Of a DNA stretch of 21,323 nt, positions 1 through 9,022 are shown piece after piece. Position numbers and translations under genes: made by a program. The DNA lies in NCBI GenBank assembly GCA_023436825.1, contig JAEZHS010000285.1, positions 1-21,323 of the forward strand. Direction: 5' to 3'. The stretch is from Pseudomonadota bacterium. GTDB lineage: Bacteria; Pseudomonadota; Alphaproteobacteria; Reyranellales; Reyranellaceae. Positions within the stretch are counted from its first letter, which is position 1; each line of letters begins with the position of its first letter. The notes below the pieces were generated by a model. It did no database searches. It saw nothing but the letters and a program-made list of their open reading frames with translations, and had not been told where the DNA came from.

Positions 1-137
1 CAGGGTTGCGGATACCATCTTGGGGGGCGGTCTCGCATGACCGCGCAAACAACCCGGACATACGAACCGCATCGCCACGGTCACTCTTCTAAAAACTCTT
101 GCAAGCCCGGGGCCGTCAACATACGCGGTCCAGAAGA
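1..137. other. Left-edge stretch without a gene
   Basis: This is the region downstream of argE up to the window edge. Short open frames exist on both strands, but none has a convincing ribosome binding site or family-like sequence. I see no clear terminator hairpin for argE here. Confidence 0.5.
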
Positions 138-1304
138 TTACTGCTTCTCCGCCCAGCCGATCATCCTGCCCAGGAAGGCGTCGCAGGCATCCATCTGCGA
201 GCGCGCCACGAACTCGTCGGGCTGATGGGCCTGGGAGATGTCGCCGGGGCCGCAGATGACGGTCGGGATGCCATGGCCACGGAAGATGCCGGCCTCGGTG
301 CCGTAGGGCACGGCGTAGGTGCGGTTGCCGCCGGTCCATTGCAGGGCGAGCCTGGCGGCCTCCTCGTTCTCCTGCGGCAGCAGGCCGGGCACGAACGAGC
401 GGCGCTTCAGGGTGATGTTGGCATCGGGATGCCTGGCCTTCATCTTGGGCAGCAGCAGCTCGGCGATGTACTTCTCGGCACGGCGCTGCACCTCCCAGGG
501 ATCGTCGCCGGGCAGCGTGCGATAGCCCCAGTTCAAGGTGCATTCGCGCGCCAGAATATTGCCGGCGGTGCCGCCATTGATGATGCCGACATTGATGGTG
601 GTGTGGCCGGGCACGGTGTCGAGGTCGGTGCGCTTGCGCGCGGCCAGCTCGACCTGCAGCTCGTTCAGCCAGTGGATGAAGTCGCCGGCGAAGTGGATGG
701 CGCTGACGCCGAGGTGGGTCATCGAGGAATGGGCCTCGAAGCCGGTGAAGGTGGCGACGATGCCGCCGCCGGCGTTCTGCGCATTGACCACGCCCATCAT
801 GGTGGGTTCGCCCACGATCACCGCCTGCGGTCGCGGCACGGCGCCGACCAGGCGCTCGGCCAGGGCGTGGGCCCCCAGGCAGCCGACCTCCTCGTCATAG
901 GAGAAGGCAAGATGCATCGGCACCTTGAGCCTCGCGCGCTGGAAGGCGGGGAGGTTGGCGAGGCAGGCGGCGACGAAGCCCTTCATGTCGCAGGTGCCGC
1001 GGCCGTAGAGGTTGCCGTCGTCCCTTTCGGTGAGCTCCCAGGGATCGGTCGTCCAGGGCTGGCCGTCGACCGGCACGACGTCGGTATGGCCCGACAGCAC
1101 GACGCCGCCCTCGCGATCGGGGCCGATCGAGGCGAACAGGTTGGCCTTGGTGCCTTCGTCGTTGGGCACCAGGGTGCTCTCGACCCCGAAATCGGAGAGG
1201 TAGTCCCGGATATAGTGGATCAACTCGAGGTTGGAATTGCGCGAGGTGGTATCGAACGCCACCAGGCGCTTCAGCATGTCGACGGACGAGGGTGCGGTAC
1301 TCAT
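138..1304 (-). CDS. argE: Acetylornithine deacetylase (M20 peptidase family)
   Basis: Cytosolic zinc hydrolase that would convert N-acetylornithine to ornithine and acetate in arginine synthesis. The 388 residues carry the full M20 dimetal set in order: SGHTDVVPVDG with H73 and D75, GRGTCDMKG with bridging D106, SYDEEVG with the general-base pair E138/E139, VGEPT with E166, and SQAHQPDEF with H360. The lid-domain signature FEAHSS is at about 189-194. Length matches the ArgE family. I chose the ATG at 1304 because the frame continues upstream only to a TTG whose extra 12 residues look non-native; the ribosome binding site is weak. The gene stands alone, divergent from tRNA-Ser. A related M20 deacylase specificity (for example another N-acyl amino acid) cannot be excluded, because the family is separated by subtle differences. 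Confidence 0.9.
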   Translation of the reverse strand: MSTAPSSVDMLKRLVAFDTTSRNSNLELIHYIRDYLSDFGVESTLVPNDEGTKANLFASIGPDREGGVVLSGHTDVVPVDGQPWTTDPWELTERDDGNLYGRGTCDMKGFVAACLANLPAFQRARLKVPMHLAFSYDEEVGCLGAHALAERLVGAVPRPQAVIVGEPTMMGVVNAQNAGGGIVATFTGFEAHSSMTHLGVSAIHFAGDFIHWLNELQVELAARKRTDLDTVPGHTTINVGIINGGTAGNILARECTLNWGYRTLPGDDPWEVQRRAEKYIAELLLPKMKARHPDANITLKRRSFVPGLLPQENEEAARLALQWTGGNRTYAVPYGTEAGIFRGHGIPTVICGPGDISQAHQPDEFVARSQMDACDAFLGRMIGWAEKQ

Positions 1305-1374
1305 GCCCGCACCGTCGCACGGTTCGTGCCGTGAGGCCAAGGGCCTGAAAATGCTCGTGAAATTGAGGCTTCGT

Positions 1375-1403
1375 TTGACTCGGGCCGGGCTCGCCGCTAG
1401 AAC
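1375..1403 (+). promoter_or_regulatory. Sigma-70-type promoter of tRNA-Ser
   Basis: TTGACT at 1375-1380 and TAGAAC at 1398-1403 are separated by 17 bases. Transcription would start near 1410, about 43 bases before the mature tRNA end. It is placed correctly for the tRNA and points away from argE. Confidence 0.55.
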
Positions 1404-1452
1404 CGCGGCGCATCCGTCGTGGATATCGATCGCCGGGGTCTTAACGGGCTGC

Positions 1453-1545
1453 GGAGAGGTGGCCGAGCGGTCGAAGGCGGCGGTTTGCTAAACCGTTATA
1501 CGGGGATAACCCGTATCGAGGGTTCGAATCCCTTCCTCTCCGCCA
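1453..1545 (+). tRNA. tRNA-Ser (anticodon GCU)
   Basis: Class II tRNA. The acceptor stem GGAGAGG (1453-1459) pairs with CCTCTCC (1535-1541). The discriminator G is 1542 and CCA is encoded at 1543-1545. The anticodon stem is GCGGT/ACCGT (1480-1484 with 1492-1496) and the anticodon GCT is at 1487-1489, reading AGC/AGU. The long variable arm TACGGG-loop-CCCGTA is typical of serine tRNAs, and the T-arm GGGTTCGAATCCC is intact. It abuts the T6SS cassette downstream; tRNA 3' ends are common integration sites, but I found no second copy of this 3' end in the window. Confidence 0.97.
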
Positions 1546-1561
1546 CCCTCCGCCCTGACGG

Positions 1562-1582
1562 GCTTCGGGTGGCTCCCGAAGC
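1562..1582 (+). terminator. Hairpin downstream of tRNA-Ser, possible terminator
   Basis: Perfect 8-bp inverted repeat GCTTCGGG (1562-1569) and CCCGAAGC (1575-1582) around a 5-base loop, 17 bases after the tRNA CCA. No T-tract follows, so it is a processing or weak termination hairpin at best. Confidence 0.4.
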
Positions 1583-1824
1583 TCCAAAGGAGCGCAGGGA
1601 GACTGTCGCTATGCCGCGCAGCTTCGCTGACCGCCGATCCGCCCGTCCCACAGCGGGTCCCTGGAGCATATCTCCATGTGGGCTTCATCCTTTCTGAAGG
1701 TCCAGGCCGCTGCGCGGCCACAAAGCGCCGCCATTCTTGAGGGCCATGCATGCCCGCAGAAAACACCTAGTCATGCTGGCGCCGTGGGTGCGGAAGCGAG
1801 GCCAAATGGACCCCGAGGTTGGCG

Positions 1825-3741
1825 ATGCCCGAGATTACCTGGACGCAAGGCCGACGTCTCCTCGACATTGAGACGTCTCTCGGAAAGGACCGTCTGATCG
1901 TCACGTCACTGGCGGGTGACGAAGGCATCTCCGAACTGTTTTCCTATGAAGTCGAGATGCTGTCGGCCGATCAGTCGATCTCTGCTCAGACGATGATCGG
2001 CGACAAGGTGAAGCTTGTCCTCCGTCCGGAGGAAGGCGAGGGACGCATCGTCCACGCGATGATTGCGCAATGGCGGGCCGCGTCGGTGATCGGGCGGGAC
2101 CTGCGCCAGTATCGCGCTCGGCTGGTTCCCTGGCTCTGGTTCCTGGGCCACAGCACGGACTGTCGCATCTTTCAGAACCTGAATGTCCCGGACATCATCG
2201 AGCAGGTATTCAAGACATTCGGACTCACCGACTACCAGATGTCGGTGTCGCGAGGAGACTATCCCAAGCTCGAGTTCTGCGTGCAGTACCGGGAAACGGC
2301 GTTGAACTTCGTCTGCCGCCTGATGGAGGAGGTCGGCATATTCTACTTCTTCCGGCACGACGACGACCGGCACGTCATGGTGATCGCCGACAAGAACGTG
2401 AGCTTCAAGCCCTTGCCGGATCAGCAGCTGTACTACGCGCCCACCGGCCGGCGGCGTCACGTCACCCAGTGGGAGCACGGCTATGAGTTCCGACCGGGCG
2501 CGTGGGCGCAGCGCGACTTCAACTTCGAGACGCCATCCACCGATCTGACGGCGACCGAGAAGACCGTCCTCAAGCTTCGCCGGGCCGAGGCCTTCGAACG
2601 CTACGACTATCCCGGCCGCTATCTCCAGAAGAACCGTGGCACGGAGCTGACGAGGGGCCTCATGCAGGCGGAAGAGGCCGCTCACCAGTCGGCATGGGGC
2701 ACCGGCAACTATGCGGGGCTGGTGGTAGGCGGCAAGTTCACGCTCGCCGAACATCCCTGCGAAAGCAGGTCGTCCGTCTACGTCATCCGGCGGGTGCGGC
2801 ACATGGCGAGCGACAACAGCCACTTGACGGGTGTCACGGCCGAGGCACCGCGGTACGACAACAGCTTCGAAGCCATCCCCCACGACGTACCGTTCCGGCC
2901 GATGCGCATGACGGAGAAGCCGTTCGTCCATGGGCCGCAGACGGCAATGGTCGTCGGACCGTCGGGTGAGAAGATCCACACCGACAAACACGGCCGGGTG
3001 CGCGTTCAGTTTCACTGGGATCGCTACGGCAAGCGCGATGAAAGGAGTTCCTGCTGGATTCGCGTATCGCAGGCGTGGGCGGGTCGCGGATGGGGATCCG
3101 TGCACCTGCCGCATGTCGGGCATGAAGTGATCGTCTCGTTTCTGGAGGGCGATCCCGATCGCCCTCTCATTACCGGCCGCGTCTACAACGGCGAAAACGA
3201 AAAGACGATGAAGATGCCGGACAACAAGACCCAGAGCGGGCTGAAGGACCATGCCGGCAACGAGATCCTGATGGAGGGCAAGGGCGGGTCCGAGGACATC
3301 AAGGTGCACGCCGTCAAGGACATGCATGTCACTGTCGACAACGATCGCGAGATGTACGTCAAGGCCCATCTCAAGGAGACCGTTGACAAGGGCCAGGAGG
3401 TCACGGTCCATCAGGGATACAAGGAAACGATCACCGAAGGGGCAACCGCCACGATCAGCGACGGCAAGAAGCTGACGGTGACCGGCGGTTCGACCGTGGA
3501 CATCACGGGTGAGTACACGACGACGGTCACTGGCCCCACGAAGCACAGCTCGACCGAGACGACGGACATTCACGCAACAGGCGCCGGCACCTACACGTCC
3601 GATGCCAGTCTCAAGTTCGCCGTCGCAGGCTCGGTGATCGAGATCACGCCGACGGCGATCACCATCACTTCCGGGCCGTCGACGATCAAGCTGGACGCGA
3701 CCGGCGTTGCCGTGAGCGGACCGAAGATCTCGCTTAACTGA
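1825..3741 (+). CDS. vgrG: Type VI secretion spike protein VgrG (TssI)
   Basis: Trimeric puncturing spike of the T6SS that sits on the Hcp tube and carries PAAR-tipped effectors. The 638 residues show the gp27-like base (about 15-360, including FVCRLMEEVGIFYFFRHDDD), the gp5-like OB fold (about 371-460, with DKHGRVRVQFHWDRYGK and WAGRGWGSVHLPHVGHEV), the short NEILMEGKGG signature, and a Thr/Val/Gly-rich beta-helix from about 490 to the end (ITEGATATISDGKKLTVTGG). The end is a plain helix tail, with no C-terminal effector domain, so cargo is expected to be carried through the downstream PAAR-Rhs protein. The ATG at 1825 is chosen over an in-frame TTG at 1819 because GAGG lies 6 bases upstream of it. 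It is first in a tight four-gene plus-strand unit, with no T6SS sheath, baseplate or membrane genes nearby. Confidence 0.95.
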   Translation: MPEITWTQGRRLLDIETSLGKDRLIVTSLAGDEGISELFSYEVEMLSADQSISAQTMIGDKVKLVLRPEEGEGRIVHAMIAQWRAASVIGRDLRQYRARLVPWLWFLGHSTDCRIFQNLNVPDIIEQVFKTFGLTDYQMSVSRGDYPKLEFCVQYRETALNFVCRLMEEVGIFYFFRHDDDRHVMVIADKNVSFKPLPDQQLYYAPTGRRRHVTQWEHGYEFRPGAWAQRDFNFETPSTDLTATEKTVLKLRRAEAFERYDYPGRYLQKNRGTELTRGLMQAEEAAHQSAWGTGNYAGLVVGGKFTLAEHPCESRSSVYVIRRVRHMASDNSHLTGVTAEAPRYDNSFEAIPHDVPFRPMRMTEKPFVHGPQTAMVVGPSGEKIHTDKHGRVRVQFHWDRYGKRDERSSCWIRVSQAWAGRGWGSVHLPHVGHEVIVSFLEGDPDRPLITGRVYNGENEKTMKMPDNKTQSGLKDHAGNEILMEGKGGSEDIKVHAVKDMHVTVDNDREMYVKAHLKETVDKGQEVTVHQGYKETITEGATATISDGKKLTVTGGSTVDITGEYTTTVTGPTKHSSTETTDIHATGAGTYTSDASLKFAVAGSVIEITPTAITITSGPSTIKLDATGVAVSGPKISLN

Positions 3742-3752
3742 GCGGAGCTCTC

Positions 3753-5054
3753 GTGACCGAGAATGCGATTGCACGCCGTATAGGTCGCTTGGCCAGTCTC
3801 TGGAACGAGGCGTCGGACAATCCGGCCATCCGCCTGGTTCGCTGGGTCGTGGGTACAGACGAACGGCGTATGCTCGACGTTTTTGTCGCGCTTGAGAACG
3901 AAGAGGTGGGACAGACCGCGGACGGCTTCCTCAGGCTGACGGCGAGCTTCGAGGGCCCGGGCGACTATGCGCCATCACTCGTTCGCGAATTGGTGGAGAT
4001 CGGCAAGGCAAGCGAGGAGGGCTTGCGGAATAAGGAACTGCGCGATGATTGGACGATTCCCCCGATCGCATCGAATGAAGGAAGTGGCAGGTACTTCCTT
4101 CGCGCCATGGACTCACTCAAATCCCACTATCCGGACCGGATGGACTGCCTTGTGCTGTTCCTTGCACCGGTGGCCATTTCCGATGCGGCCGCCTGGCAAC
4201 GCTGGCTCGGACAGATGCTTGCCGCAGGTGTCCCCGCCTCACTCCGGGTCATGGTAGCGGACCCAGTCGACACTCCCTGGCTTGGCGAGCTCGAGCGCAC
4301 GTTTCCTGACCTGGTGCTAACCATCGAGCCCCAGCTCGACATGCCCGCTGCCATGAACGAGCTTGCGCGATCCGAGGGTTCTCCGGGACCGGCAAGGGAC
4401 TATCGCATCCACCTTGTTGCCCTCGCGGCGGCGGCGCAAACCAAGAATGGAGAAGGCGCTCAGAAGGCCGCCGACCAGGCGTTGGTGGTTGCCCGCGCTG
4501 AAGGTTGGCACGATCAGGAAGCGGTCGTGCAGATGGCGATGGGTGCAACGCGCCTCGCGACCAACGAGCACGATCTTGCGATCCAGGCATATCGGCGCGC
4601 GTTCAAAGCGGCTGAGGTCGCGGCAGAAGCGGCGCATCCCGCTGCGCCGAAGCTGCGAGTGGCGGCCGGAATGGGACTAGGCGGCGCCATGCTGGCCGCG
4701 TCACGCTGGCCTGATGCCGCCCGCGTCTACGAGGCCACCGCGCCGTTGGCGGTTGCCGCACAGGACGGCGTGATGGCGGTCGAGGCCTGGCGCATGGCGT
4801 CGTACTGTCATGCACAATCGGGCGCCGCCGCGGCGGCCTGGCAGTGCGGCAACGAGGCACTCGGCGCCGGCGAGACGCTGGATGAGTCGATGCGGCAGGC
4901 GTCGACGCTTCCCTGGGTCGCGCAAACGATGTTGCAGTTGCTCGATAGCCACGTGCGCAAGGACGAATATGCCGCGATCGTGGACGGCCGCCTGACACAG
5001 CTGCTGGGCGAAGGCTGGAAGGACCGCCTGCAAGCGGCGGACGCCCTGCCATGA
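3753..5054 (+). CDS. TPR-like protein of unrecognised family between vgrG and rhs; candidate effector adaptor
   Basis: This is a 433-residue soluble protein, GTG start at 3753 with GGAG 5 bases upstream. It begins 11 bases after the vgrG stop, and its own stop overlaps the rhs start as ATGA. The N-terminal half (1-200) is mixed and ends in LVLTIEPQLDMPAAMNEL. The second half (about 210-425) is an alpha-solenoid of Ala-rich helical pairs resembling degenerate TPRs, such as HDLAIQAYRRAFKAAEVAAE and RWPDAARVYEATAPLAVAAQ. There is no signal peptide, membrane segment or catalytic motif. I do not recognise DUF1795 (EagR), DUF4123 (Tap/TEC) or DUF2169, the known adaptor families for this slot. Position and translational coupling suggest a chaperone or adaptor loading the Rhs effector on VgrG; that is inference. 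It could also be a regulatory or structural accessory protein. Confidence 0.85.
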   Translation: MTENAIARRIGRLASLWNEASDNPAIRLVRWVVGTDERRMLDVFVALENEEVGQTADGFLRLTASFEGPGDYAPSLVRELVEIGKASEEGLRNKELRDDWTIPPIASNEGSGRYFLRAMDSLKSHYPDRMDCLVLFLAPVAISDAAAWQRWLGQMLAAGVPASLRVMVADPVDTPWLGELERTFPDLVLTIEPQLDMPAAMNELARSEGSPGPARDYRIHLVALAAAAQTKNGEGAQKAADQALVVARAEGWHDQEAVVQMAMGATRLATNEHDLAIQAYRRAFKAAEVAAEAAHPAAPKLRVAAGMGLGGAMLAASRWPDAARVYEATAPLAVAAQDGVMAVEAWRMASYCHAQSGAAAAAWQCGNEALGAGETLDESMRQASTLPWVAQTMLQLLDSHVRKDEYAAIVDGRLTQLLGEGWKDRLQAADALP

Positions 5055-8000
5055 TGCTGGCAGCCACGCACTTCGACCCGGTCGTCGGCGTCGATGTCCA
5101 TATGATCCAGCCGCCGGGGCCCGTGCCCCCACTGCCGATCCCCCATCCCTATGTGGGCATCCATTTCGACCCGTTCGACTACGCGCCGATCATCGGTTCC
5201 ACCATCCTCGTAAACGGGGTCCACCGCGCCATCGCCGGCACCACGGGCAAGGCAGTTCCACCTCACATTCCGATCGGCGGCGTTTTCGTGCCGGTGTTGC
5301 CGGGGAATGAGCACGAAGCCTTCATGGGCTCCCTGACGGTGGCGTTCGACGGTGACGCCGCGAACTACATGGGGCTGCCATGCCTGAGCTGCCAGTCGAT
5401 CGGCATACCGCCGCCGCCGCGGTTGAATCCCAAGAAGGGCACGAAGATCAATGTACCTGTAGCGCCGCTATCCGTGGTGCTGCCGATCGCCAAGGGTCCG
5501 CCGGTACTGATTGGCGGTCCGCCTACGATCTCGCTCATGTCCTTGGTGACCCACCTGATCGGGCCGTTCGCCCAACTGTTCGGGATGACACGGGCCGGGC
5601 GGCGGTTGGCCGCGGCGGGTCGGCGGGCGGCCAACCGCGTGCGCGCTGCCGCCAAGAAGGCCTGGCGGAAGGCCTTCGCCTGGATGCCGCCCGGCTTCCT
5701 GAAGTGCAACGTACTGAAGGCAGAGCCGGTGGACGTGCGTACCGGCGAGGTCGTGATGGATCAGCTCGACTTCGAACTGCCCGGCCGTATCCCGCTGCGA
5801 TGGCGGCGCTACTACCGCTCCTCCCACACGCGCGTCGGCGTGTGTGGGCATGGCTGGGACACTCCGGCGGATGCGCGGCTGGAGCTCAAACCAGACGGGA
5901 GCGTGCTGTTCCTGGATGGCGAGGGCTCCGGCGCGTTGTTCGACGAATCGCCGCTGGACGGGCCGGTCACCGAGCCGGTGGATGGCTGGGTCCTCGACCG
6001 CTCGGATACCCATTGGACGGTGCGGAAGAAGGGCGGCCTGACCTGGTTCTTTCCGGTTCCCAGCCGCGGCCAGATCGAGACGCCGGTGGATGCGGTGATG
6101 GACACCTGCGGCAACTCCGTACATTTCCTGCGCGGGCCGCAAGGGTTGGAGCGCGTGATCGAGAGCGCGGGGCGGAGCTTCGAGGTTCTCTCGCGCGGCG
6201 GACTGGTGCAGCAAATCGCGCTGCATCACCCGGACTTCCCTGAGCGACGCGTAATGGCGCGCTTCGACTACGACGATGAGCGCCGGCTGGTCGCAGCATA
6301 CGACGCACTGGACCATCCCTACCGCTTCGAATGGCACCCCGGTTGCAAGCTGGCGCGGCACACCAGCCGCAGCGGGCTTTCCTTCATGTACGAGTACGAC
6401 GCGGCCGGCCGCTGCGTGCACACCTGGGGCGACGGCGGACTCTACGACTACCACTTCCGCTACGACCCGGATGGTCGCTGGACGAACTTCACCGACAGCC
6501 TGGGCCATCACTGGAGCGTCGAGCTGGACGAGCGTGGGAACCTCGTCGCGGAGACCGATCCGCTCGGGGGTGTGACGAGCTACGCCTATGACGCTGTCGG
6601 CCGAACCATCCAGACGGTGGATCCGCTGGGGCGCGCGACACGCTGGGCCTATGACGAGGCCGGCAACGAGACCGGAACGACCCGGGCGGACGGCGTGGCC
6701 ACGCAGTCCGCCTATGACGATCGCGGGCTTGTGGTCTCGCAGACCGACGGCAACGGGCAGGTCTGGCACTATGACTATGACGCGAAGGGGCTGCTCGTCG
6801 AGACGCGGAACCCGCTGGGCGCCAGCGTCGTCTACCGGCGGACCAGCGCAGGCGATGTCGCGGAGGCCATCAACGCGATGGGCGTCCGGACCGGCTACGT
6901 GCGCGACCGCTTCGGTCTCGTTAGAGCGATCGTCGATCCCGATGGGACGCAGGTGGAGATGCGCCCGGACATGCTGGGCAACGTCGTCGCGACCGCCGGC
7001 CGGGGCCAGCGCCTTGAGTTCGCCTTTGACCCGAAAGGCAGGCTTCTGGAAGAGCGCCGGGCCTCGGGCAGCGCCACCTCCTTCGCCTACGATGCCGATG
7101 ACCGTCTGATCGAGCAGAGGGATCCGGAAGGGCGCGTCACGCAGTTCCGCTACTCCGCGCTGACGGAGATCAGCGAGGCCTTGCTGCCCGATGGGCGTCA
7201 CTTGCGGTATCGGCGTGACACCGAGGAACGCCTCCTCGCGGTGGAGATGCCTGACGGCAGGACATGGCGGTTCGAGCGCGATGCGCTCGGGCGCGTCGTG
7301 CGCGAGACGGATGGCTTTGCCCTGACCCGGACCTATCGCTACGACGCAGCGGGGCAGTTGACCGCCCAGGTCGCCGGTGACGGACCCGAAGTGTCCCTCG
7401 CCTACGACGAGGCCGGACGACTGGTGCGGCGCATTCTTCCCGACCAGACGGAGGTGTTCGCCTACGACGGCGTCGGCTATCTCACGCTCGCCGAAAATGC
7501 CGATGCTCGGATCGCACGAGAGTATGACGGCATCGGCAATCTGCTGCGCGAGACGCAGGACGACTTCACGATCGAATACGAATACGACGCGCTTGGCCGC
7601 CGCACCCTGCGACGCAGCGGCGACGGACACGAGGTCGCCTATCGCTACGACGCCAACGACCAGTTCACCCAGGTCAATGTCGGGAGCACCCGCATCGCGT
7701 TCCAACGCCATGCCCATGGCCGCGTGGCCCGGGAGGTACTGGGTGACGGCCTCTCACGGGAATACGCCTACGACGAGGATCTCAACCTTGTCGCGCAGCG
7801 AACGATGTACGGCGACAGCGTCCTTGTCGGGCGCACCTTCGGCTATGACCGCACGGGCAACCTGATCCGCCAGCACAATGCCGCTGTCGCGGGCGCGAAC
7901 AGGGAACAGGACCTGCTGTACGACGCAGAGGATCGCCTGCAGGCCCTGCAAACGAAGGGCGATGCGACCCGGTACTATGACTACGGCCCCGACGGGACGC

Positions 8001-9022
8001 TGCTGCAGCCAGCCGAGACGACGGGAAACGGATGGACGGGACGCCACGAGCATTCCACCTACCGCTTTGACGGCGCTGGGAACCTGGCGTCGCGGTCCGG
8101 CCCCGACGGGGACATGCACTTCGACTGGGATGGACTGAGCCGCCTTCGTCGGGTCCAGAAGCCGCACGAAGGGATCGTCACCTTCAGGTACGACGCGCTC
8201 GGACGGCGTGTCGAGAAGCGCTCGGAGGCCGGCAGCGTGCGCTTCTTCTGGGACGGTGATACGCTTGCCGCCCAGCACGGAGATGCCGAGCGGAAGGCTT
8301 TCGTCTTCCGCCCCGGCAGTTTCGTCCCGCTCTGCGCGATCGGGGCCGATGTCGAGTACTTCGATGCCGACCAGATCGGCCTGGTGCGCGAGGTGATCTC
8401 CGCGTCGGGCGAGCTGACGTGGAGTGCGGCCTTCGACGGGTTTGGTGCAGCGGACGTCAAGTTGCGCCGGACCGACTGCCCCTGGCGCCTGCAGGGACAG
8501 TATTTCGACGAGGAGATCGGCCTTTCCTATGTCCGTCATCGCTATTTCGACCATGGCGTCGGATCGTTCATCAGCCGGGATCCGCTCGGCTTCCAGGCAG
8601 GCCCCAATCAGTATTGGCTGGGCCCCAATGTTTGGGGCTGGATCGATCCGCTCGGGCTTATCTGCCTTGATCTTCGCAATCCAAAATGGGGACCGCGCGG
8701 CCGCTTCCGCGACCCGAACACGGGCCACTTCGTGTCCGCGCGGGAGGTGCAGGGCAAGTTCCCACACACGGTCACGCCGCCCGAGCGCGTCCTCTACCGC
8801 ACCGATCCCCACACCCGCGTGGTCACCTACTACCACACCTACGATGCAGCCGGCCTCCCGGTGAAGCGCGTGGACATCAACCCCGCCAGCGCGCCGCACG
8901 GTGGCGTGCCGCCACCTCACGTCAACGAGTTCACGCACAATACCAACCCGCATACGGGACAGGTCTTCGCCAACCAGGGCAAGACGGTGCGGCCGGCCGA
9001 TACCCGGGACATCCTGAAATGA
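5051..9022 (+). CDS. PAAR-Rhs polymorphic toxin, T6SS effector
   Basis: A 1323-residue secreted effector. Residues 1-60 are a Pro-rich leader (AATHFDPVVGVDVH, then PPGPVPPLPIPHP). About 60-155 is a PAAR-like spike tip (GSLTVAFDGDAANYMGLPC). A weakly hydrophobic stretch and a strongly basic linker follow at about 160-215. A DUF6531-type shell entry begins near 228 (DVRTGEVVMDQLDFELPG, RYYRSS). Many YD repeats fill about 300-1140 (YDAVGRTIQTVDPLGR type). The Rhs core ends with RHRYFDHGVGSFISRDPLGF and WIDPLGL. D1199-P-L-G-L1203 is the expected self-cleavage site, leaving a toxin of about 120 residues (1204-1323) rich in His and Pro (PHGGVPPPHVNEF, VRPADTRDI). The tip resembles my recollection of polymorphic toxin type 24, a predicted nuclease; this is low confidence. 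The start overlaps the TPR gene stop and the stop overlaps the immunity start. Confidence 0.95.
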   Translation: MMLAATHFDPVVGVDVHMIQPPGPVPPLPIPHPYVGIHFDPFDYAPIIGSTILVNGVHRAIAGTTGKAVPPHIPIGGVFVPVLPGNEHEAFMGSLTVAFDGDAANYMGLPCLSCQSIGIPPPPRLNPKKGTKINVPVAPLSVVLPIAKGPPVLIGGPPTISLMSLVTHLIGPFAQLFGMTRAGRRLAAAGRRAANRVRAAAKKAWRKAFAWMPPGFLKCNVLKAEPVDVRTGEVVMDQLDFELPGRIPLRWRRYYRSSHTRVGVCGHGWDTPADARLELKPDGSVLFLDGEGSGALFDESPLDGPVTEPVDGWVLDRSDTHWTVRKKGGLTWFFPVPSRGQIETPVDAVMDTCGNSVHFLRGPQGLERVIESAGRSFEVLSRGGLVQQIALHHPDFPERRVMARFDYDDERRLVAAYDALDHPYRFEWHPGCKLARHTSRSGLSFMYEYDAAGRCVHTWGDGGLYDYHFRYDPDGRWTNFTDSLGHHWSVELDERGNLVAETDPLGGVTSYAYDAVGRTIQTVDPLGRATRWAYDEAGNETGTTRADGVATQSAYDDRGLVVSQTDGNGQVWHYDYDAKGLLVETRNPLGASVVYRRTSAGDVAEAINAMGVRTGYVRDRFGLVRAIVDPDGTQVEMRPDMLGNVVATAGRGQRLEFAFDPKGRLLEERRASGSATSFAYDADDRLIEQRDPEGRVTQFRYSALTEISEALLPDGRHLRYRRDTEERLLAVEMPDGRTWRFERDALGRVVRETDGFALTRTYRYDAAGQLTAQVAGDGPEVSLAYDEAGRLVRRILPDQTEVFAYDGVGYLTLAENADARIAREYDGIGNLLRETQDDFTIEYEYDALGRRTLRRSGDGHEVAYRYDANDQFTQVNVGSTRIAFQRHAHGRVAREVLGDGLSREYAYDEDLNLVAQRTMYGDSVLVGRTFGYDRTGNLIRQHNAAVAGANREQDLLYDAEDRLQALQTKGDATRYYDYGPDGTLLQPAETTGNGWTGRHEHSTYRFDGAGNLASRSGPDGDMHFDWDGLSRLRRVQKPHEGIVTFRYDALGRRVEKRSEAGSVRFFWDGDTLAAQHGDAERKAFVFRPGSFVPLCAIGADVEYFDADQIGLVREVISASGELTWSAAFDGFGAADVKLRRTDCPWRLQGQYFDEEIGLSYVRHRYFDHGVGSFISRDPLGFQAGPNQYWLGPNVWGWIDPLGLICLDLRNPKWGPRGRFRDPNTGHFVSAREVQGKFPHTVTPPERVLYRTDPHTRVVTYYHTYDAAGLPVKRVDINPASAPHGGVPPPHVNEFTHNTNPHTGQVFANQGKTVRPADTRDILK

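Noticed and set aside
99..1334. 411-codon open frame antisense to argE
   Set aside because: Low-complexity Gly/Ala/Asp/His composition typical of reverse reading; argE motifs on the other strand are complete.
1529..1545. Search for a second copy of the tRNA-Ser 3' end as an attachment site
   Set aside because: No matching repeat was seen elsewhere in the window; any partner would lie outside.
1488..1766. Minus-strand open frame ending GGEEGIRTLDTGYPRITV
   Set aside because: It is antisense to the tRNA-Ser gene; this peptide is a well-known spurious translation of serine tRNAs.
1906..3774. 622-codon open frame antisense to vgrG
   Set aside because: Composition is Arg/Val/Leu shadow coding of the GC-rich VgrG frame; no motif and no ribosome binding site.
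5468..7717. 749-codon open frame antisense to rhs
   Set aside because: It mirrors the YD-repeat gene in a high-GC sequence; the forward frame has clear domains and this one has none.
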